64,000 nt of DNA from Neisseriales bacterium (GTDB lineage Bacteria > Pseudomonadota > Gammaproteobacteria > Burkholderiales > UBA11063): contig SSGX01000037.1 in the NCBI GenBank assembly GCA_008017155.1, forward strand, positions 1 to 64,000, written 5' to 3'. Positions within the stretch are counted from its first letter, which is position 1. Every line of letters begins with the position of its first letter. This document shows positions 19,526 to 29,595 of the stretch, in pieces. The notes beneath the pieces are model-generated. The model saw nothing but the letters and a program-made list of their open reading frames with translations, did not search any database and had not been told where the DNA came from. Position numbers and translations under genes: made by a program.

Positions 19526-20512
19526 TCAAATGTCGCTAATTTTTATCTTGTTTTGTTTTCTAGTGATTTTCTTATCATTTGTAAGTTGTAAGGAAGGGTG
19601 ACGGTCTGGGGCAGCAGCTAATATTTGTAGTCTAAACTCCTCAAGTTGTTTTTGGCTAGGTAGCGGTAATTTCTGTAACTTGATGAAGAAAGCAAGTAAA
19701 TTTCGTTGACGTAGTACGGAAAAATTACGAAATTTTTCAATTCGTATTGATTCTTCGGTATCTAAACACAAGGTGAAATCATCATTAGCTAGTTCATCAA
19801 GAATAGCGACACTATTTTGAATTGAACCAAGGCTATTTAATAATTTTCTTTTTATGTCGGGATCAAAATCTTTAAATTCGGGAATTATTTTATTGCGAAT
19901 AAAGTTTCTAAGAAACGTATTATCATGATTGCTTTCATCTTCAATATGTAATAGATTTTGCATTCTGGCAAATGATACAATACCTTCTTTGCTAAAATTT
20001 AATAACGGACGCCAGAAGGTCTGATTGTTTTTCTGCGTAATTTCAGACATCCCCGCAATATTATGGATATTGCTGCCGCGCATCATCTGACTTAGCATAG
20101 TCTCAATTAGATCATCTTGATGATGGGCTAATACAATTATTGAGTCTTTATGTTTTGCGTATTCTTTATAACGACTAATTCTAGCAGTATTTTCAAGTCC
20201 TTGTCCGGGAGTTTTAATTATTTTAAGCCTAGCAATCTTTAATGGAATATTTAATTTATCACATAGCGCTTGGCAGAACTTCTCCCAGCTATCCGAATTA
20301 CTAGAAATTCCATGATTAACATGTATTGCCGATAGTTCAAAATTTTTAACTTCTTTTAATTTAGCCATTAAATATAAAAGAACTACTGAATCAACACCAC
20401 CACTCAATCCAACAGTATAATGTAAATGACCGTCAAAGACTGACGGCCATTTTTTAATTAATACTTGTAAAATATCTTTATCTTCAGGCATTTTCAAGCT
20501 TAAATTTACCAT
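19526..20512 (-). CDS. tilS: tRNA(Ile)-lysidine synthetase
   Basis: TilS converts cytidine 34 of the CAU-anticodon tRNA-Ile to lysidine using ATP and lysine, so that the tRNA reads AUA. The PP-loop motif SGGVDS lies at about residues 38-43, followed by [16 protein letters not shown] and [10 protein letters not shown], all typical of the family. At 328 residues it is shorter than E. coli TilS, so the C-terminal domain is reduced. The first ATG (20512) overlaps accA by 29 bases; a second ATG at 20491 overlaps by only 8 bases and is an equally plausible start. Neither has a clear ribosome binding site, which suggests translational coupling to accA. AUA codons are common in this AT-rich genome, so the enzyme should be essential. 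Confidence 0.95.
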   Translation of the reverse strand: MVNLSLKMPEDKDILQVLIKKWPSVFDGHLHYTVGLSGGVDSVVLLYLMAKLKEVKNFELSAIHVNHGISSNSDSWEKFCQALCDKLNIPLKIARLKIIKTPGQGLENTARISRYKEYAKHKDSIIVLAHHQDDLIETMLSQMMRGSNIHNIAGMSEITQKNNQTFWRPLLNFSKEGIVSFARMQNLLHIEDESNHDNTFLRNFIRNKIIPEFKDFDPDIKRKLLNSLGSIQNSVAILDELANDDFTLCLDTEESIRIEKFRNFSVLRQRNLLAFFIKLQKLPLPSQKQLEEFRLQILAAAPDRHPSLQLTNDKKITRKQNKIKISDI

Positions 20513-21455
20513 AACTCATAATGCGTTCAAAACGTCTTTCAAGAAGTTGGGTTTTATCCATTTCTTTTAATTTCTTTAAATGCTCCTTCAAGCTACGCTT
20601 CATCTTAGACATCATTTCTTCATGATTTGAATGGGAACCACCTAGAGGTTCACTAATAATGCTATCAATAAGACCTAGCGATTTCAGGCGGTCAGCGGTA
20701 ATTCCAAGAATCTCGGCTGCCTGATTAGCTTTAGTTGCATCTTTCCAAAGAATTGATGCACAACCCTCTGGTGAAATTACTGAATAGATTGAATATTGTA
20801 GCATATTGATCTGGTCACCAACCGCAATTGCTAATGCGCCACCAGAACCACCCTCACCAATGACGGTACAGATAATCGGCACTGAAAGATTTGCCATTTC
20901 ATAAAGATTTTTTCCTATTGCTTCGGATTGTCCACGCTCCTCGGCTCCAATACCAGGGTATGCACCTGGAGTATCAACAAAGGTAATGATCGGAATATTA
21001 AACTTTTCGGCTAAAAGCATTAGTCTTAATGCTTTACGATAACCTTCAGGTCTTGGCATACCAAAATTACGCTCCAAGTTTTCTCTGGTGTCACGTCCTT
21101 TTTGATGACCAATAACCATTATCGAGTGCTCACCAAATTTAGCCAGCCCACCAATTATTGATTTATCATCGGCAAAGTGTCGATCTCCATGCAGTTCAAC
21201 AAAGTCAGTGAAAAGATTAGCAATATAATCTAGCGTACGAGGGCGTTGCTGATGTCTTGCTACCTGAGATATTTCCCAAGCGCCAAGCTTTTCATAAATT
21301 TCTTTGGTTAATTCCTGAAGTTTACTTTGTAATAATTCAATTTCTGATTCGATATTTACCGATGAATCATCCTGAACCTTGCGTAGCTCTTCTATTTTAT
21401 TACTGAGTTCAGCAATAGGTTTTTCAAATTCAAGAAAATGTCTCTTCATAAACAA
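20484..21455 (-). CDS. accA: Acetyl-CoA carboxylase carboxyltransferase subunit alpha
   Basis: The 323-residue protein is full-length AccA. With AccD it forms the carboxyltransferase that moves CO2 from biotin to acetyl-CoA, the committed step of fatty acid synthesis. Visible family signatures are LEFEKPI near the N-terminus, [17 protein letters not shown], the [18 protein letters not shown] stretch and [10 protein letters not shown] (CoA and oxyanion regions). Two nearby ATGs (20-23 codons apart from no other candidate; residues 1 and 3) make the start slightly uncertain. It is followed directly by tilS with overlap, an order common in proteobacteria. Confidence 0.97.
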   Translation of the reverse strand: MFMKRHFLEFEKPIAELSNKIEELRKVQDDSSVNIESEIELLQSKLQELTKEIYEKLGAWEISQVARHQQRPRTLDYIANLFTDFVELHGDRHFADDKSIIGGLAKFGEHSIMVIGHQKGRDTRENLERNFGMPRPEGYRKALRLMLLAEKFNIPIITFVDTPGAYPGIGAEERGQSEAIGKNLYEMANLSVPIICTVIGEGGSGGALAIAVGDQINMLQYSIYSVISPEGCASILWKDATKANQAAEILGITADRLKSLGLIDSIISEPLGGSHSNHEEMMSKMKRSLKEHLKKLKEMDKTQLLERRFERIMSYGKFKLENA

Positions 21456-21473
21456 AATGTTCCTATAAATTAT

Positions 21474-21968
21474 TTAATTTCCGCCAAGTTGCTTGGTGAG
21501 AATATCAATATTTTTCTCATGTTCAGTAACTGCATCTTGCAGCCCTTGAATTCTTGCCTGATATTGTTCAGGATTATTTTTTTCACTATCTAGTTTAGTT
21601 TGTTTGCCAGTATCTAATGCTTTTTGTGCATCAGATAATGCCTGTTTCTCATGCTGTAGCTCATCGCTTAATACCTGATTCCTACCGAGCTCATTTGTTC
21701 CTAAATTTTTGGTATTAACTACATTAATATTTTTTACTTTTTTTGGTGCTACAGGATTAGTATAACCTGCTGCATTATAATCATTCTTAGTCATCGGCGA
21801 AGCATAAACTGTAATTGGCGGCAGATTGACTTTTTTAGCCCCTTTTACAGGTTTATTACTAAAAACTGTTGTACCATTTTTATCCACATACTGGTATATA
21901 TCTTCTGCAAAACATTGAATATTAAAGTAAGCTAGTAATATAATACCTGTAAAAATCTTCATAGCCAT
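21474..21968 (-). CDS. DUF4124-domain envelope protein
   Basis: The 164-residue product has an N-terminal signal peptide (MAMKIFTGIILLAYFNIQCFA, cleavage likely after CFA) followed by a DUF4124 domain: EDIYQYVDKNGTTVFSNKPV. The remainder is a charged, probably helical segment (about residues 95-160) with coiled-coil character. DUF4124 proteins are common periplasmic or envelope proteins in beta- and gammaproteobacteria; function is not known. It lies 18 bases upstream of accA and 3 bases after the AmpE/CobD-like gene, so it is likely part of the same operon. Confidence 0.82.
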   Translation of the reverse strand: MAMKIFTGIILLAYFNIQCFAEDIYQYVDKNGTTVFSNKPVKGAKKVNLPPITVYASPMTKNDYNAAGYTNPVAPKKVKNINVVNTKNLGTNELGRNQVLSDELQHEKQALSDAQKALDTGKQTKLDSEKNNPEQYQARIQGLQDAVTEHEKNIDILTKQLGGN

Positions 21969-21971
21969 AGG

Positions 21972-22808
21972 CTAAATTAAATTAACCAAGGAAATAATAG
22001 TTACTGCCAGAATAAAGAAAATCCCACTCCGATAAAGTAGTGCTACAACAAAATCAACCACCTTAGGGTTAAATAGGTTATTTGAATTTCTTAGGTGAGC
22101 AAAATCTTCATTTTCTTCAATTGCTTGGCTATTTTTAAATTTATCCTTACCGATTGCAATAAAAGCAACCTCATTTAGAACAGTTTCAAGGAAATAAAAA
22201 CTTAGTTTGAAATTTTTCTTTTGTTCAAGAACATAGTGCATTACTTCTTCAAAATCTCCTGCCGCCGCAATTAGCACAAATAAAACTGTATAGGGTACGA
22301 CATTTAGCCAGAAGAGCATTTTATCTACAACGACAGTATAAACTACCGAATCTTTACCTTTTTCGCGGAGTTTTTTACCCATAATAGTCAAGGCTAGATA
22401 ACAAATCGCACCAAGAGAAGATGGTAGAACTACGAACCAGAATGTGGTTGCAAAGAATCTTGTGGCATATGTTTGGACAAATTGTTGAAAATCACTTCCT
22501 GGGTTTGCTTGTTTAGCCTCTTCCTTCCAGCTTAGAAGATCTGAACAAAGTATAAATAAAAAACAGTTTATAAGAAAATAACTTACATGATGCTTATGGT
22601 AGAGAAAAAACATCAAGATAACGGTAACAACCAGAAATGGAATAATTGCATAGATAAAATTTAGCCGAATTTCTCTTACGCTTTCAAAATCTTTACTGGT
22701 GAAAAGATTAGTGTACGCTTCGATTTTTTCATTAAACCAAGAACGTAATCCACCAAGAAGTTTTTGCTGTTCAAGAAATAGTGTCAGAAATATGGCCAGA
22801 AATGACAT
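21972..22808 (-). CDS. AmpE/CobD-like integral membrane protein
   Basis: The 278-residue protein opens with MSFLAIFLTLFLEQQKLL and GLRSWFNEKIEAY, the pattern seen in AmpE/CobD-like membrane proteins of betaproteobacteria (often annotated CobD/CbiB-related). Four to six hydrophobic segments are visible (about residues 48-70, 75-90, 120-140, 165-185 and 258-278). The family is related to cobinamide synthase CbiB, but no cobalamin genes lie nearby, so a cobalamin role is doubtful. It sits between hpt and the DUF4124 gene on the same strand. Function should be read as unknown. Confidence 0.65.
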   Translation of the reverse strand: MSFLAIFLTLFLEQQKLLGGLRSWFNEKIEAYTNLFTSKDFESVREIRLNFIYAIIPFLVVTVILMFFLYHKHHVSYFLINCFLFILCSDLLSWKEEAKQANPGSDFQQFVQTYATRFFATTFWFVVLPSSLGAICYLALTIMGKKLREKGKDSVVYTVVVDKMLFWLNVVPYTVLFVLIAAAGDFEEVMHYVLEQKKNFKLSFYFLETVLNEVAFIAIGKDKFKNSQAIEENEDFAHLRNSNNLFNPKVVDFVVALLYRSGIFFILAVTIISLVNLI

Positions 22809-22829
22809 GGTTGCACCTATATAATTTGC

Positions 22830-23384
22830 TTAATTATTATAAACATGAATTTGTGGAATATTACGGTTTACTTCAAAAATATCCATTCCGAAGCCAAAAA
22901 GAAAATGATTTGGGGCATTGACACCCACATGATCAGCATAGACAGGTTTATCTTTTCCAATCTCTTTGTTGACTAAAACAACAACTTTACAGTTTTTAGC
23001 ACCCATATTCATTAAAAATCTCTTGATTTCTGCTATGGTGTGACCTTCGTCAAGAATGTCATCAATAATATAGATTGATTTACCATTTATTAGTTCTTGC
23101 TTTGGCTGACGATACCATGTAATATGTGTACTTCCATATAAAGCGTCACCATAACGCGAGGCGTGGATATAATCACAAATAATCGGATTTTTAAGTCTTT
23201 TGGTTAATTCAGCAGCAAACATCATGCCGCCGTTCATAACGGTTAGGAATACAGGTAAGTCACCTTCAATCTCTTTATCTATGGTGATTGCCATTTTATC
23301 AATTACGTTTGATAGTTCTGCTTCGGAGTACAATACAGACGAATTACTAATTATTTCCTGTGCTTTATTATAATCTAATTGCAT
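22830..23384 (-). CDS. hpt: Hypoxanthine-guanine phosphoribosyltransferase
   Basis: The 184-residue enzyme salvages purine bases by joining them to PRPP. The PRPP-binding motif is IYIIDDILDEGHTI, with the upstream GGMMFAAEL loop. I chose the ATG at 23384 (MQLDYNK) because TGAGG lies just upstream at good spacing; the same frame is open back to 23441, but that longer form has no site and an atypical N-terminus. In neisserial-type relatives this protein is called hypoxanthine-guanine phosphoribosyltransferase; hpt is used here on the basis of family only. A promoter-like element lies about 170 bases upstream, leaving a fairly long leader. Confidence 0.9.
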   Translation of the reverse strand: MQLDYNKAQEIISNSSVLYSEAELSNVIDKMAITIDKEIEGDLPVFLTVMNGGMMFAAELTKRLKNPIICDYIHASRYGDALYGSTHITWYRQPKQELINGKSIYIIDDILDEGHTIAEIKRFLMNMGAKNCKVVVLVNKEIGKDKPVYADHVGVNAPNHFLFGFGMDIFEVNRNIPQIHVYNN

Positions 23385-23515
23385 GTAAGCCTCATGTGTA
23401 TTAAAATGTATGCTTGTATATTTAATCAAACGTACTGTCATTATTTAAATTTCTATAATTTTTATCTAGTGTGATATTAATCGGAAATTTAAATGCTGCG
23501 CTAGAACAGTTACCC

Positions 23516-23545
23516 GTTATATATCCAACCTATGGGCTATATAAC
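23516..23545. repeat. Inverted repeat in the hpt leader region
   Basis: GTTATATA and TATATAAC face each other across 14 bases within the presumed hpt leader, just downstream of its promoter. It could be an RNA stem or an operator for a dimeric regulator shared with divergent gpmI. Nothing else supports either choice. Confidence 0.45.
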
Positions 23546-23551
23546 CCCTCT

Positions 23552-23580
23552 ATTGTAGCAAAAAAAGTATCGCCCAACAA
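23552..23580 (-). promoter_or_regulatory. Sigma70-type promoter for hpt
   Basis: On the minus strand TTGTTG (23580-23575) and TACAAT (23557-23552) are separated by 17 bases. This would drive the minus-strand run from hpt through dcd, with a 5' leader of roughly 160 bases. Seen in sequence; activity is inferred. Confidence 0.6.
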
Positions 23581-23617
23581 CAAAATGTAATAAATATTGA
23601 TAATGGAACCTAAGTTT

Positions 23618-25144
23618 ATGAAAAAAGTTTTGCTAGTTATTCTCGATGGTTTTGGAATTAGACATGATGATGATTTTAATGCGGTAAATGGTGCAAATAA
23701 GCCTAATCTTACCAAATACATTCAAAATAATGCATTTGGTGTAATCAATGCCTCAGAAGAATTCGTTGGATTACCTAAAGGTCAGTTTGGTAATTCTGAA
23801 GTTGGGCATCTTAATCTTGGCGCGGGTAGAATCATTCGTCAAGATATAACCAAGATAGACTATGAGATTGAAACTGGAGACTTTTATAAAAATCCAGCTT
23901 TTTTAGAAGCTTTTGCAAAAGCTAAATCTGGTAACTTACACATACTAGGATTATTGTCAGATGGTGGTGTACATTCTCATCAAACACATATTGAAGAATT
24001 AATTAAGCTTGCTAGTCAACAACAAAATATTACGACTATTTGGTTACACCTATTTTTAGATGGTCGAGATACGCCGCCACAAAGTGCTGAAAGGTTCATT
24101 ACTAGACTTGAGGAATATATAATCAATTATCCAAAAGCTAAAGTAGCAACAGTTTGTGGTCGTTATTACGCAATGGACAGGGATAAAAGATGGGATCGTG
24201 TTGAACTTGCCTATAATGCTCTTACCTTTGCAATTGGCGATACTACGCATTCATTACCGGTAGCTGCATTATTGGCTTCATATGGGCAAGGTGTTAATGA
24301 TGAATTTGTAAAACCCGCTATTTTTAATGGTTATTCAGGAATCAAAGCTCATGATGCCATTATTTTTGCTAATTTCCGTGCTGATCGGGCAATTCAGCTA
24401 ACCGATGCTTTTGTCGGAAAAGATTTTAACCAATTTAAACGGATGGATGGCGAACTTGGCGCTTATGTCTCAATGACTCGTTATAGCGATAAATTTGATT
24501 GTCTTGTTGCTTATCCGCCTGTTGCAATTAAAAACACTCTGGGTGAATATATCAGTTCCCTAGGTTATAAACAGCTAAGAATTGCAGAAACAGAAAAATA
24601 TCCACATGTTACCTATTTCTTTAATGGCGGTGCCCAACAGCCATTTGCTGGCGAAGAGAGAATCCTTGTTGATTCACCTAAAGAGGTTGCAACCTACGAC
24701 CTAAAACCTGAAATGAGCCTACCACAGGTTGCTGAGAAACTTATTGAGGCAATTAAATCTGATCAATATCAGTTGATTATTAGTAATTTTGCAAACGGTG
24801 ATATGGTTGGGCATACAGGAAATTATGCTGCAAGTATTAATGCGGTGGAAGCCTTAGATAAGTATTTGGGAATAGTTGTTGATGCTATGCTCGCTGAGGG
24901 CGGCGAAATTCTTATTGTTGCTGATCATGGTAATTGTGAGGAAATGTTTGATTATGATAGTAATCAACCGCATACGCAGCATACAACAAACTTGGTACCT
25001 TGCATTTATATTGGTAGAAAAGCAACAATTCATGATGGTGGTGCCCTTAAAGATGTGGCGCCGACACTCCTTGCCATGATGGGGGTTGCAAAACCATCTG
25101 AAATGACGGGGGATAGCCTGATAACATTTATGGATAAAGAATGA
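23618..25144 (+). CDS. gpmI: 2,3-bisphosphoglycerate-independent phosphoglycerate mutase
   Basis: The cofactor-independent, manganese-dependent mutase interconverts 3- and 2-phosphoglycerate in glycolysis. The 508-residue length is normal. Visible motifs are VLLVILDGFG (metal-binding Asp10), GNSEVGHLNLGAGR with the phospho-acceptor Ser60, LFLDGRDTPP, CGRYYAMDRD and the C-terminal metal site ADHGNCEEM with HTTNLVP. The start ATG at 23618 (MKKVLL) is preferred because GGA precedes it at workable spacing; TTG 23597 and ATG 23603 are alternatives in the same frame. Its stop overlaps the next start (ATGA), coupling it to the EnvC-like gene. Confidence 0.97.
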   Translation: MKKVLLVILDGFGIRHDDDFNAVNGANKPNLTKYIQNNAFGVINASEEFVGLPKGQFGNSEVGHLNLGAGRIIRQDITKIDYEIETGDFYKNPAFLEAFAKAKSGNLHILGLLSDGGVHSHQTHIEELIKLASQQQNITTIWLHLFLDGRDTPPQSAERFITRLEEYIINYPKAKVATVCGRYYAMDRDKRWDRVELAYNALTFAIGDTTHSLPVAALLASYGQGVNDEFVKPAIFNGYSGIKAHDAIIFANFRADRAIQLTDAFVGKDFNQFKRMDGELGAYVSMTRYSDKFDCLVAYPPVAIKNTLGEYISSLGYKQLRIAETEKYPHVTYFFNGGAQQPFAGEERILVDSPKEVATYDLKPEMSLPQVAEKLIEAIKSDQYQLIISNFANGDMVGHTGNYAASINAVEALDKYLGIVVDAMLAEGGEILIVADHGNCEEMFDYDSNQPHTQHTTNLVPCIYIGRKATIHDGGALKDVAPTLLAMMGVAKPSEMTGDSLITFMDKE

Positions 25145-26367
25145 AACCTTTTGGCTATTTTCGCGCAATTTTATTTATTTTATCTATTCCACAGCTATTT
25201 GCTGATAATCCTCAAACCAGTAGTGTGAATAATAATTTAAGCACGCTAAATCAGCAAATTAACATCCTAAATCAGGATCTTGATTCTAAACAGAAGAAGA
25301 AGCATGCTCTAGATTCAGCGATTCAACATTCTGAGAAGGCAATTAGCAGTGCGGAATTATTGTTAAAAAAATTAAAAGCACAAAGAGATGCTGATGTCAG
25401 CCAACTAAAACAGTTACAGATGTCAATTCCACAAATTGAGTCGCAAACTGCTCGGGCTGAAGATTATGTTGAATATTCAATTAATCAAATCTATAAACAA
25501 ATCAAGCAGCTACAGTTTCAAGAGTCAAGTGTTTTAATGGGTAATGCTAGTCTTGACTCCGAACGGAAAAAGATTTATTTAGTTGAATTATTGAAAATGG
25601 AGCAGGATCGTTACATTAAACTTAATGATAAATTGTTGAAGCTTCAAAGCTTAAATCAAAGTCTTTTAAGAGAAGTGAAGCGGCTTGATGATAAATTGGG
25701 TGATACCAAAGATATGCATCAGCAACTGGTAATTGATAAAAATGCTAAATTAGCGCAAGCAAGCAGTGTTGCAAAACAAATTGCTAAGGAAAAAGCGCAA
25801 CTATCACATCTTAAACAGCGTCAAGCCGAGCTGAATAAGCTTTTAAAGCAATTAGCTGAAGCAGAAAAACGCCAAAAACAGCAAGCAGCATTGGCCGCTA
25901 AGAAAGCTAACCAACAAACTACCTCTACTACTAATACCACAACAAAGGTTACACAATCTAAGCCGGATAACAGCTTTGAAGATAATTCACCGTTTATGCA
26001 AAGGAAGCTTGCCAAACCAGTGGAAGGGAAAATTTTGGTTGGTTTTGGACAAAAGCGTGATAGCGTACGTAATAACGGAATATTATTGGCAACAAAAGAA
26101 AATACTCCGATTTACTCTATTTCTGGCGGTAGTGTTTTATTTAGTGGTGAACTTCCTGGATTTGGGCAAATTATTGTTGTTGATAACGGTGACAATTATA
26201 CCTCAGTCTATAGTGGGATTTTAGCAAAAGTTGCTAAAGGTTCAAGGGTTAGTGCCGGACAAACGATAGCGACTAGTGGTAGCTCTAATAATCAGCCGAT
26301 GGGTGGGGTTTACTTTGAGTTGAGGCATCTAGGGACGCCGGTTAATCCAAGTAAGCTTTTTGATTAG
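25141..26367 (+). CDS. EnvC-like murein hydrolase activator (degenerate M23/LytM)
   Basis: The 408-residue protein has an N-terminal signal peptide (cleavage near LFADN), a long coiled coil (about residues 30-250) and a C-terminal LytM/M23 domain (about 295-408). The catalytic zinc residues of active M23 peptidases are missing: the usual HxxxD position reads NNGILL, and the HxH position is replaced by YSGI. That is the pattern of EnvC-type proteins, which activate amidases such as AmiA/AmiB/AmiC at the division septum rather than cutting peptidoglycan. A Thr/Gln/Lys-rich linker separates coil and domain. The gpmI-envC order recurs in proteobacteria. Role is inferred from domain layout and missing ligands. 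Confidence 0.9.
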   Translation: MKPFGYFRAILFILSIPQLFADNPQTSSVNNNLSTLNQQINILNQDLDSKQKKKHALDSAIQHSEKAISSAELLLKKLKAQRDADVSQLKQLQMSIPQIESQTARAEDYVEYSINQIYKQIKQLQFQESSVLMGNASLDSERKKIYLVELLKMEQDRYIKLNDKLLKLQSLNQSLLREVKRLDDKLGDTKDMHQQLVIDKNAKLAQASSVAKQIAKEKAQLSHLKQRQAELNKLLKQLAEAEKRQKQQAALAAKKANQQTTSTTNTTTKVTQSKPDNSFEDNSPFMQRKLAKPVEGKILVGFGQKRDSVRNNGILLATKENTPIYSISGGSVLFSGELPGFGQIIVVDNGDNYTSVYSGILAKVAKGSRVSAGQTIATSGSSNNQPMGGVYFELRHLGTPVNPSKLFD

Positions 26368-26369
26368 CA

Positions 26370-27026
26370 ATGATATATATCCGTTTAGTTTTTTTTATTT
26401 TATTTATCTTTACTGTGGGTAGAAGCTATGCTATTAAAGCATCTGTTTGTAATGATATTTATCAAAATAGAGAAATTTCAGCTAAAACTAAGCAATTACT
26501 GATAGTTAAAAAATCAGAAAGTCAATTTTATCTACATGCTTGTAGCTGGAAGGATAATGCTTGGTATGAAAATTCAGCTCTACGAACTAAAGTAGCAATT
26601 GGCAAAAATGGTTTAGCAAAAGAAGGTACTAAGGTTGAGGGTGACTTAAAAACCCCAGCTGGGGTTTTTCTTCTTGGAACTGCATTTGGAATAAAACTAC
26701 AGAAAGTCAATTTTCCTTATCGTGTACTAACTGATCAGGATAAATTTATTGATGATCCTGATAACGATGATTACAACAGTTGGGTTAGTGGCGAAACTAC
26801 GGCAAAAAGCTATGAACCAATGAAGCGTTACTATAAATATGGGATTGTCATTGAATACAATATGAATCCGATAATAAAGGGTAAAGGAAGCGCAATTTTT
26901 GTGCATAACTGGAATTATCCGGATGAGCCGACATCTGGCTGTATTGCAATGCCTGAACAAAAGTTATTAAAAATTATAAGATGGCTTCAGGTAGAGAAAA
27001 ATCCTTCAATATTGATTGAGGAATAA
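26370..27026 (+). CDS. L,D-transpeptidase (YkuD family)
   Basis: The 218-residue protein carries a signal peptide (about residues 1-20, ending near RSYA) and a YkuD catalytic domain. The active site reads IFVHNWNYPDEPTSGCIAMP, with the conserved His and the catalytic Cys; the [T/S][A/S]GC form is normal for the COG3786-like branch. Such enzymes make or edit 3-3 crosslinks, or attach molecules to peptidoglycan in the periplasm. It starts 2 bases after the EnvC-like gene, so gpmI, envC and this gene likely form one transcript, with two of three genes acting on the cell wall. Which L,D-transpeptidase reaction it performs cannot be told from sequence. Confidence 0.9.
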   Translation: MIYIRLVFFILFIFTVGRSYAIKASVCNDIYQNREISAKTKQLLIVKKSESQFYLHACSWKDNAWYENSALRTKVAIGKNGLAKEGTKVEGDLKTPAGVFLLGTAFGIKLQKVNFPYRVLTDQDKFIDDPDNDDYNSWVSGETTAKSYEPMKRYYKYGIVIEYNMNPIIKGKGSAIFVHNWNYPDEPTSGCIAMPEQKLLKIIRWLQVEKNPSILIEE

Positions 27027-27056
27027 ATTGATAAATCTATTTTGTAGGGGAAGATG

Positions 27057-28442
27057 ATGCGTAGAGAAACTGATTCAATGGGTGAAATTTCTGTTGCTGA
27101 TGATAAATACTGGGGGGCGCAAACTGAACGTTCTAGACATAATTTTCCAATTGGTGTCGAGCGTTTTAAATTTACTCGCCCAATTATCCGCGCTTTAGGT
27201 ATTCTTAAGAAATCTGCGGCAAAAGCAAATGCTGAACTTGGTGAATTGGATAAACAGCTAGCTAATTTGATAGTTACAGCTGCTGATGAAGTGATAGCTG
27301 GTAAGTTAGATGAACATTTTCCTTTGGTAGTATTTCAGACTGGCTCAGGAACGCAATCAAATATGAATGCTAATGAGGTTATTTCAAACCGCGCAATAGA
27401 ATTGGCTGCTGGTACTTTGGGGAGTAAAAATCCGGTTCATCCAAATGATCATGTTAATCGCGGTCAATCTTCTAACGATACTTTTCCAACAGCTATGTAT
27501 ATTGCGGTTAGTGAAGAAGTATTACATAAGCTTATCCCTGCCGTTCAAATTTTACGCGATACTCTAGCAACAAAAAGTCAGCAATATGATGAGCTAGTTA
27601 AGGTTGGGCGGACTCATTTACAGGATGCAACGCCAATCACGCTTGGACAGGAAATCAGTGCTTGGGTTGCACAAATTGATTTTGCGCTTGAAAATATCAA
27701 AATAAGTGCCAAGCAGACTACTGAATTGGCAATCGGCGGGACAGCAGTTGGAACGGGATTAAATGCTCATCCACGATTTGGTGATTTGGCAGCTAAATAC
27801 ATTACTCAGGAAACCGGGATTGAATTTAACTCGGCAGCAAATAAGTTTTTTGCCTTATCTGCGCATGATGCCTTAGTTAATGTATCTGCCTCATTACGAA
27901 CCTTAGCAGGTGCCTTAATGAAAATGGCAAATGATGTGCGTTGGCTTGCTAGTGGCCCACGTTGTGGGATTGGTGAAATTTTGATTCCGGAAAATGAGCC
28001 GGGGTCGTCAATAATGCCGGGCAAGGTGAATCCGACCCAATGTGAAGCGATGACGATGGTTTGTGTTCAGGTTTATGGTAATGATGCAGCGGTTGCATTT
28101 GCTGGGAGTCAGGGTAATTTTCAATTAAATGTTTATAAACCAGTGATGGTACATAATGTACTTGAGAGTATTCAACTACTATCTGATACTTGTCTTGCAT
28201 TCAATGAGCATTGTGCGGTGGGGATAGAGCCACATTATCCGGTGATTGAGGCAAACCTTGCTAAAAATCTGATGTTAGTAACAGCTCTTAATCGTTATAT
28301 TGGTTATGATAAAGCTGCTGCAATTGCTAAAAAAGCGCATAAGGAAGGATTAAGTCTTAAAGATTCAGCAATCAAATTAGGCTATGTAACTGAGGATGAA
28401 TATTCTAAGTGGGTAAATCCACTAGAGATGACACATGCTTGA
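27057..28442 (+). CDS. fumC: Class II fumarate hydratase
   Basis: FumC interconverts fumarate and malate in the TCA cycle without an iron-sulfur cluster. The signature [16 protein letters not shown] is present, along with [17 protein letters not shown] and [10 protein letters not shown]. Two ATGs adjoin (27054 and 27057); AGGGGAAG immediately upstream fits the second better, giving 461 residues. Its last codons overlap the chrA start by 8 bases. Confidence 0.97.
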   Translation: MRRETDSMGEISVADDKYWGAQTERSRHNFPIGVERFKFTRPIIRALGILKKSAAKANAELGELDKQLANLIVTAADEVIAGKLDEHFPLVVFQTGSGTQSNMNANEVISNRAIELAAGTLGSKNPVHPNDHVNRGQSSNDTFPTAMYIAVSEEVLHKLIPAVQILRDTLATKSQQYDELVKVGRTHLQDATPITLGQEISAWVAQIDFALENIKISAKQTTELAIGGTAVGTGLNAHPRFGDLAAKYITQETGIEFNSAANKFFALSAHDALVNVSASLRTLAGALMKMANDVRWLASGPRCGIGEILIPENEPGSSIMPGKVNPTQCEAMTMVCVQVYGNDAAVAFAGSQGNFQLNVYKPVMVHNVLESIQLLSDTCLAFNEHCAVGIEPHYPVIEANLAKNLMLVTALNRYIGYDKAAAIAKKAHKEGLSLKDSAIKLGYVTEDEYSKWVNPLEMTHA

Positions 28443-29568
28443 AATATTTTTGGTGTTTCTCAGGATTGGTCTGGTTGGTTTTGGCGGACCTATTGCTTTA
28501 GTCGCTTTGATCGAGCGAGAAATTTGTCATAATAAGAAGTGGCTATCAGTAGAGAGCTTTACTGAAATTTTTGCTGTATGTAAATTATTGCCCGGACCGC
28601 TTGCTGTTCAAGTGGCTATTTGCTGTGGCTTTCAACGAGGGCGCCGTTTAGGTGGTTTTCTGGCAGGTGTTGGGTTTTTATTGCCTGCACTTATTATGAT
28701 AATTATTCTTGGTTCCCTTTATACTCATAATTTGAATACCAGTTCTCCATTGGTGAAGGATGTATTCAGATTTATGCAGGATGCTACCTTGGCTATTATC
28801 TTATGTACTTTATGGGATCTGATTAATCTCTATGTGAAAAACATAAGTGCTTGGGTAATTGTTTCTGTTTGTACTTTCCTTATTTATCTTCATCCAGGTA
28901 TTGAACCATTAGCAATTATAGCTTTTGGGGTTGGAGGGCTTCTATGTTATAGTACTCTTATGAAAGATTTATCAAAATTTCCGGCAATTTTTGCTGTTTC
29001 ATTACCTGTTGCCGTCTCAATACCAAAGTCTGAGATTCTTTATTCGAAATTGCTACAGTTGTTATGGATTTGTATTAAGGCTGGAGAATTTTCATTCGGT
29101 ACTGGACTAGCAATTGTTCCACTATTACATGCTGATTTAGTAACTTCGATGCATTGGTTAAATGATAAGCAGTTTCTTGATGGTATAACTCTTGGGCAAA
29201 TTACACCTGGACCAACAACGATAAGTATTGTCTTTTTTGGCTTTGTGGTTGCGGGTATTCCTGGCTTACTTGTGTCTTTAGTCGGATTTTATATTCCACC
29301 TATGTTTAATGCTTTGGTATTAATACCTTTATTTTGGAAGAAATTAACAAGTTCACCATATCTTAAGATTTTTACAATGTGGGCATTTCCTGCCGTAATC
29401 GGTGGTATTGCTAGTGCTACACTAAAGCTTGGCATTTCTGCCATTCGTGATTTTTTAGATGTGGCACTAATTTTAACTGTCCTATTTATCGTTAGAAAAA
29501 AACTTATCCCAATTTGGGCTTTGATTCCCATTTGTGGATTACTTGGAGTAATAAGTGCACTTACTTAG
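28435..29568 (+). CDS. chrA: Chromate transporter family protein ChrA
   Basis: The 377-residue membrane protein contains two copies of the CHR domain. The first starts [20 protein letters not shown], with the typical [11 protein letters not shown]; the second has [16 protein letters not shown] and [10 protein letters not shown]. Around ten hydrophobic segments are visible. Family members export chromate in some bacteria, but many have other or unknown substrates. It overlaps fumC by 8 bases, which suggests coupled translation; a metabolic link to fumarase is not evident. Confidence 0.88.
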   Translation: MLEIFLVFLRIGLVGFGGPIALVALIEREICHNKKWLSVESFTEIFAVCKLLPGPLAVQVAICCGFQRGRRLGGFLAGVGFLLPALIMIIILGSLYTHNLNTSSPLVKDVFRFMQDATLAIILCTLWDLINLYVKNISAWVIVSVCTFLIYLHPGIEPLAIIAFGVGGLLCYSTLMKDLSKFPAIFAVSLPVAVSIPKSEILYSKLLQLLWICIKAGEFSFGTGLAIVPLLHADLVTSMHWLNDKQFLDGITLGQITPGPTTISIVFFGFVVAGIPGLLVSLVGFYIPPMFNALVLIPLFWKKLTSSPYLKIFTMWAFPAVIGGIASATLKLGISAIRDFLDVALILTVLFIVRKKLIPIWALIPICGLLGVISALT

Positions 29569-29595
29569 CTTTATGTTTTGTGGAAAGAGTTGCTG

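Noticed and set aside
23385-23600. preQ1 or purine riboswitch upstream of hpt
   Set aside because: A CTGTTCTAGC-like stretch recalls preQ1-I, but the A-rich tail is missing, and the purine aptamer consensus does not fit.
26900-26960. Mutated active site in the L,D-transpeptidase (TSGC rather than SHGC)
   Set aside because: [T/S][A/S]GC is usual in one branch of the YkuD family; the catalytic Cys and His are present.
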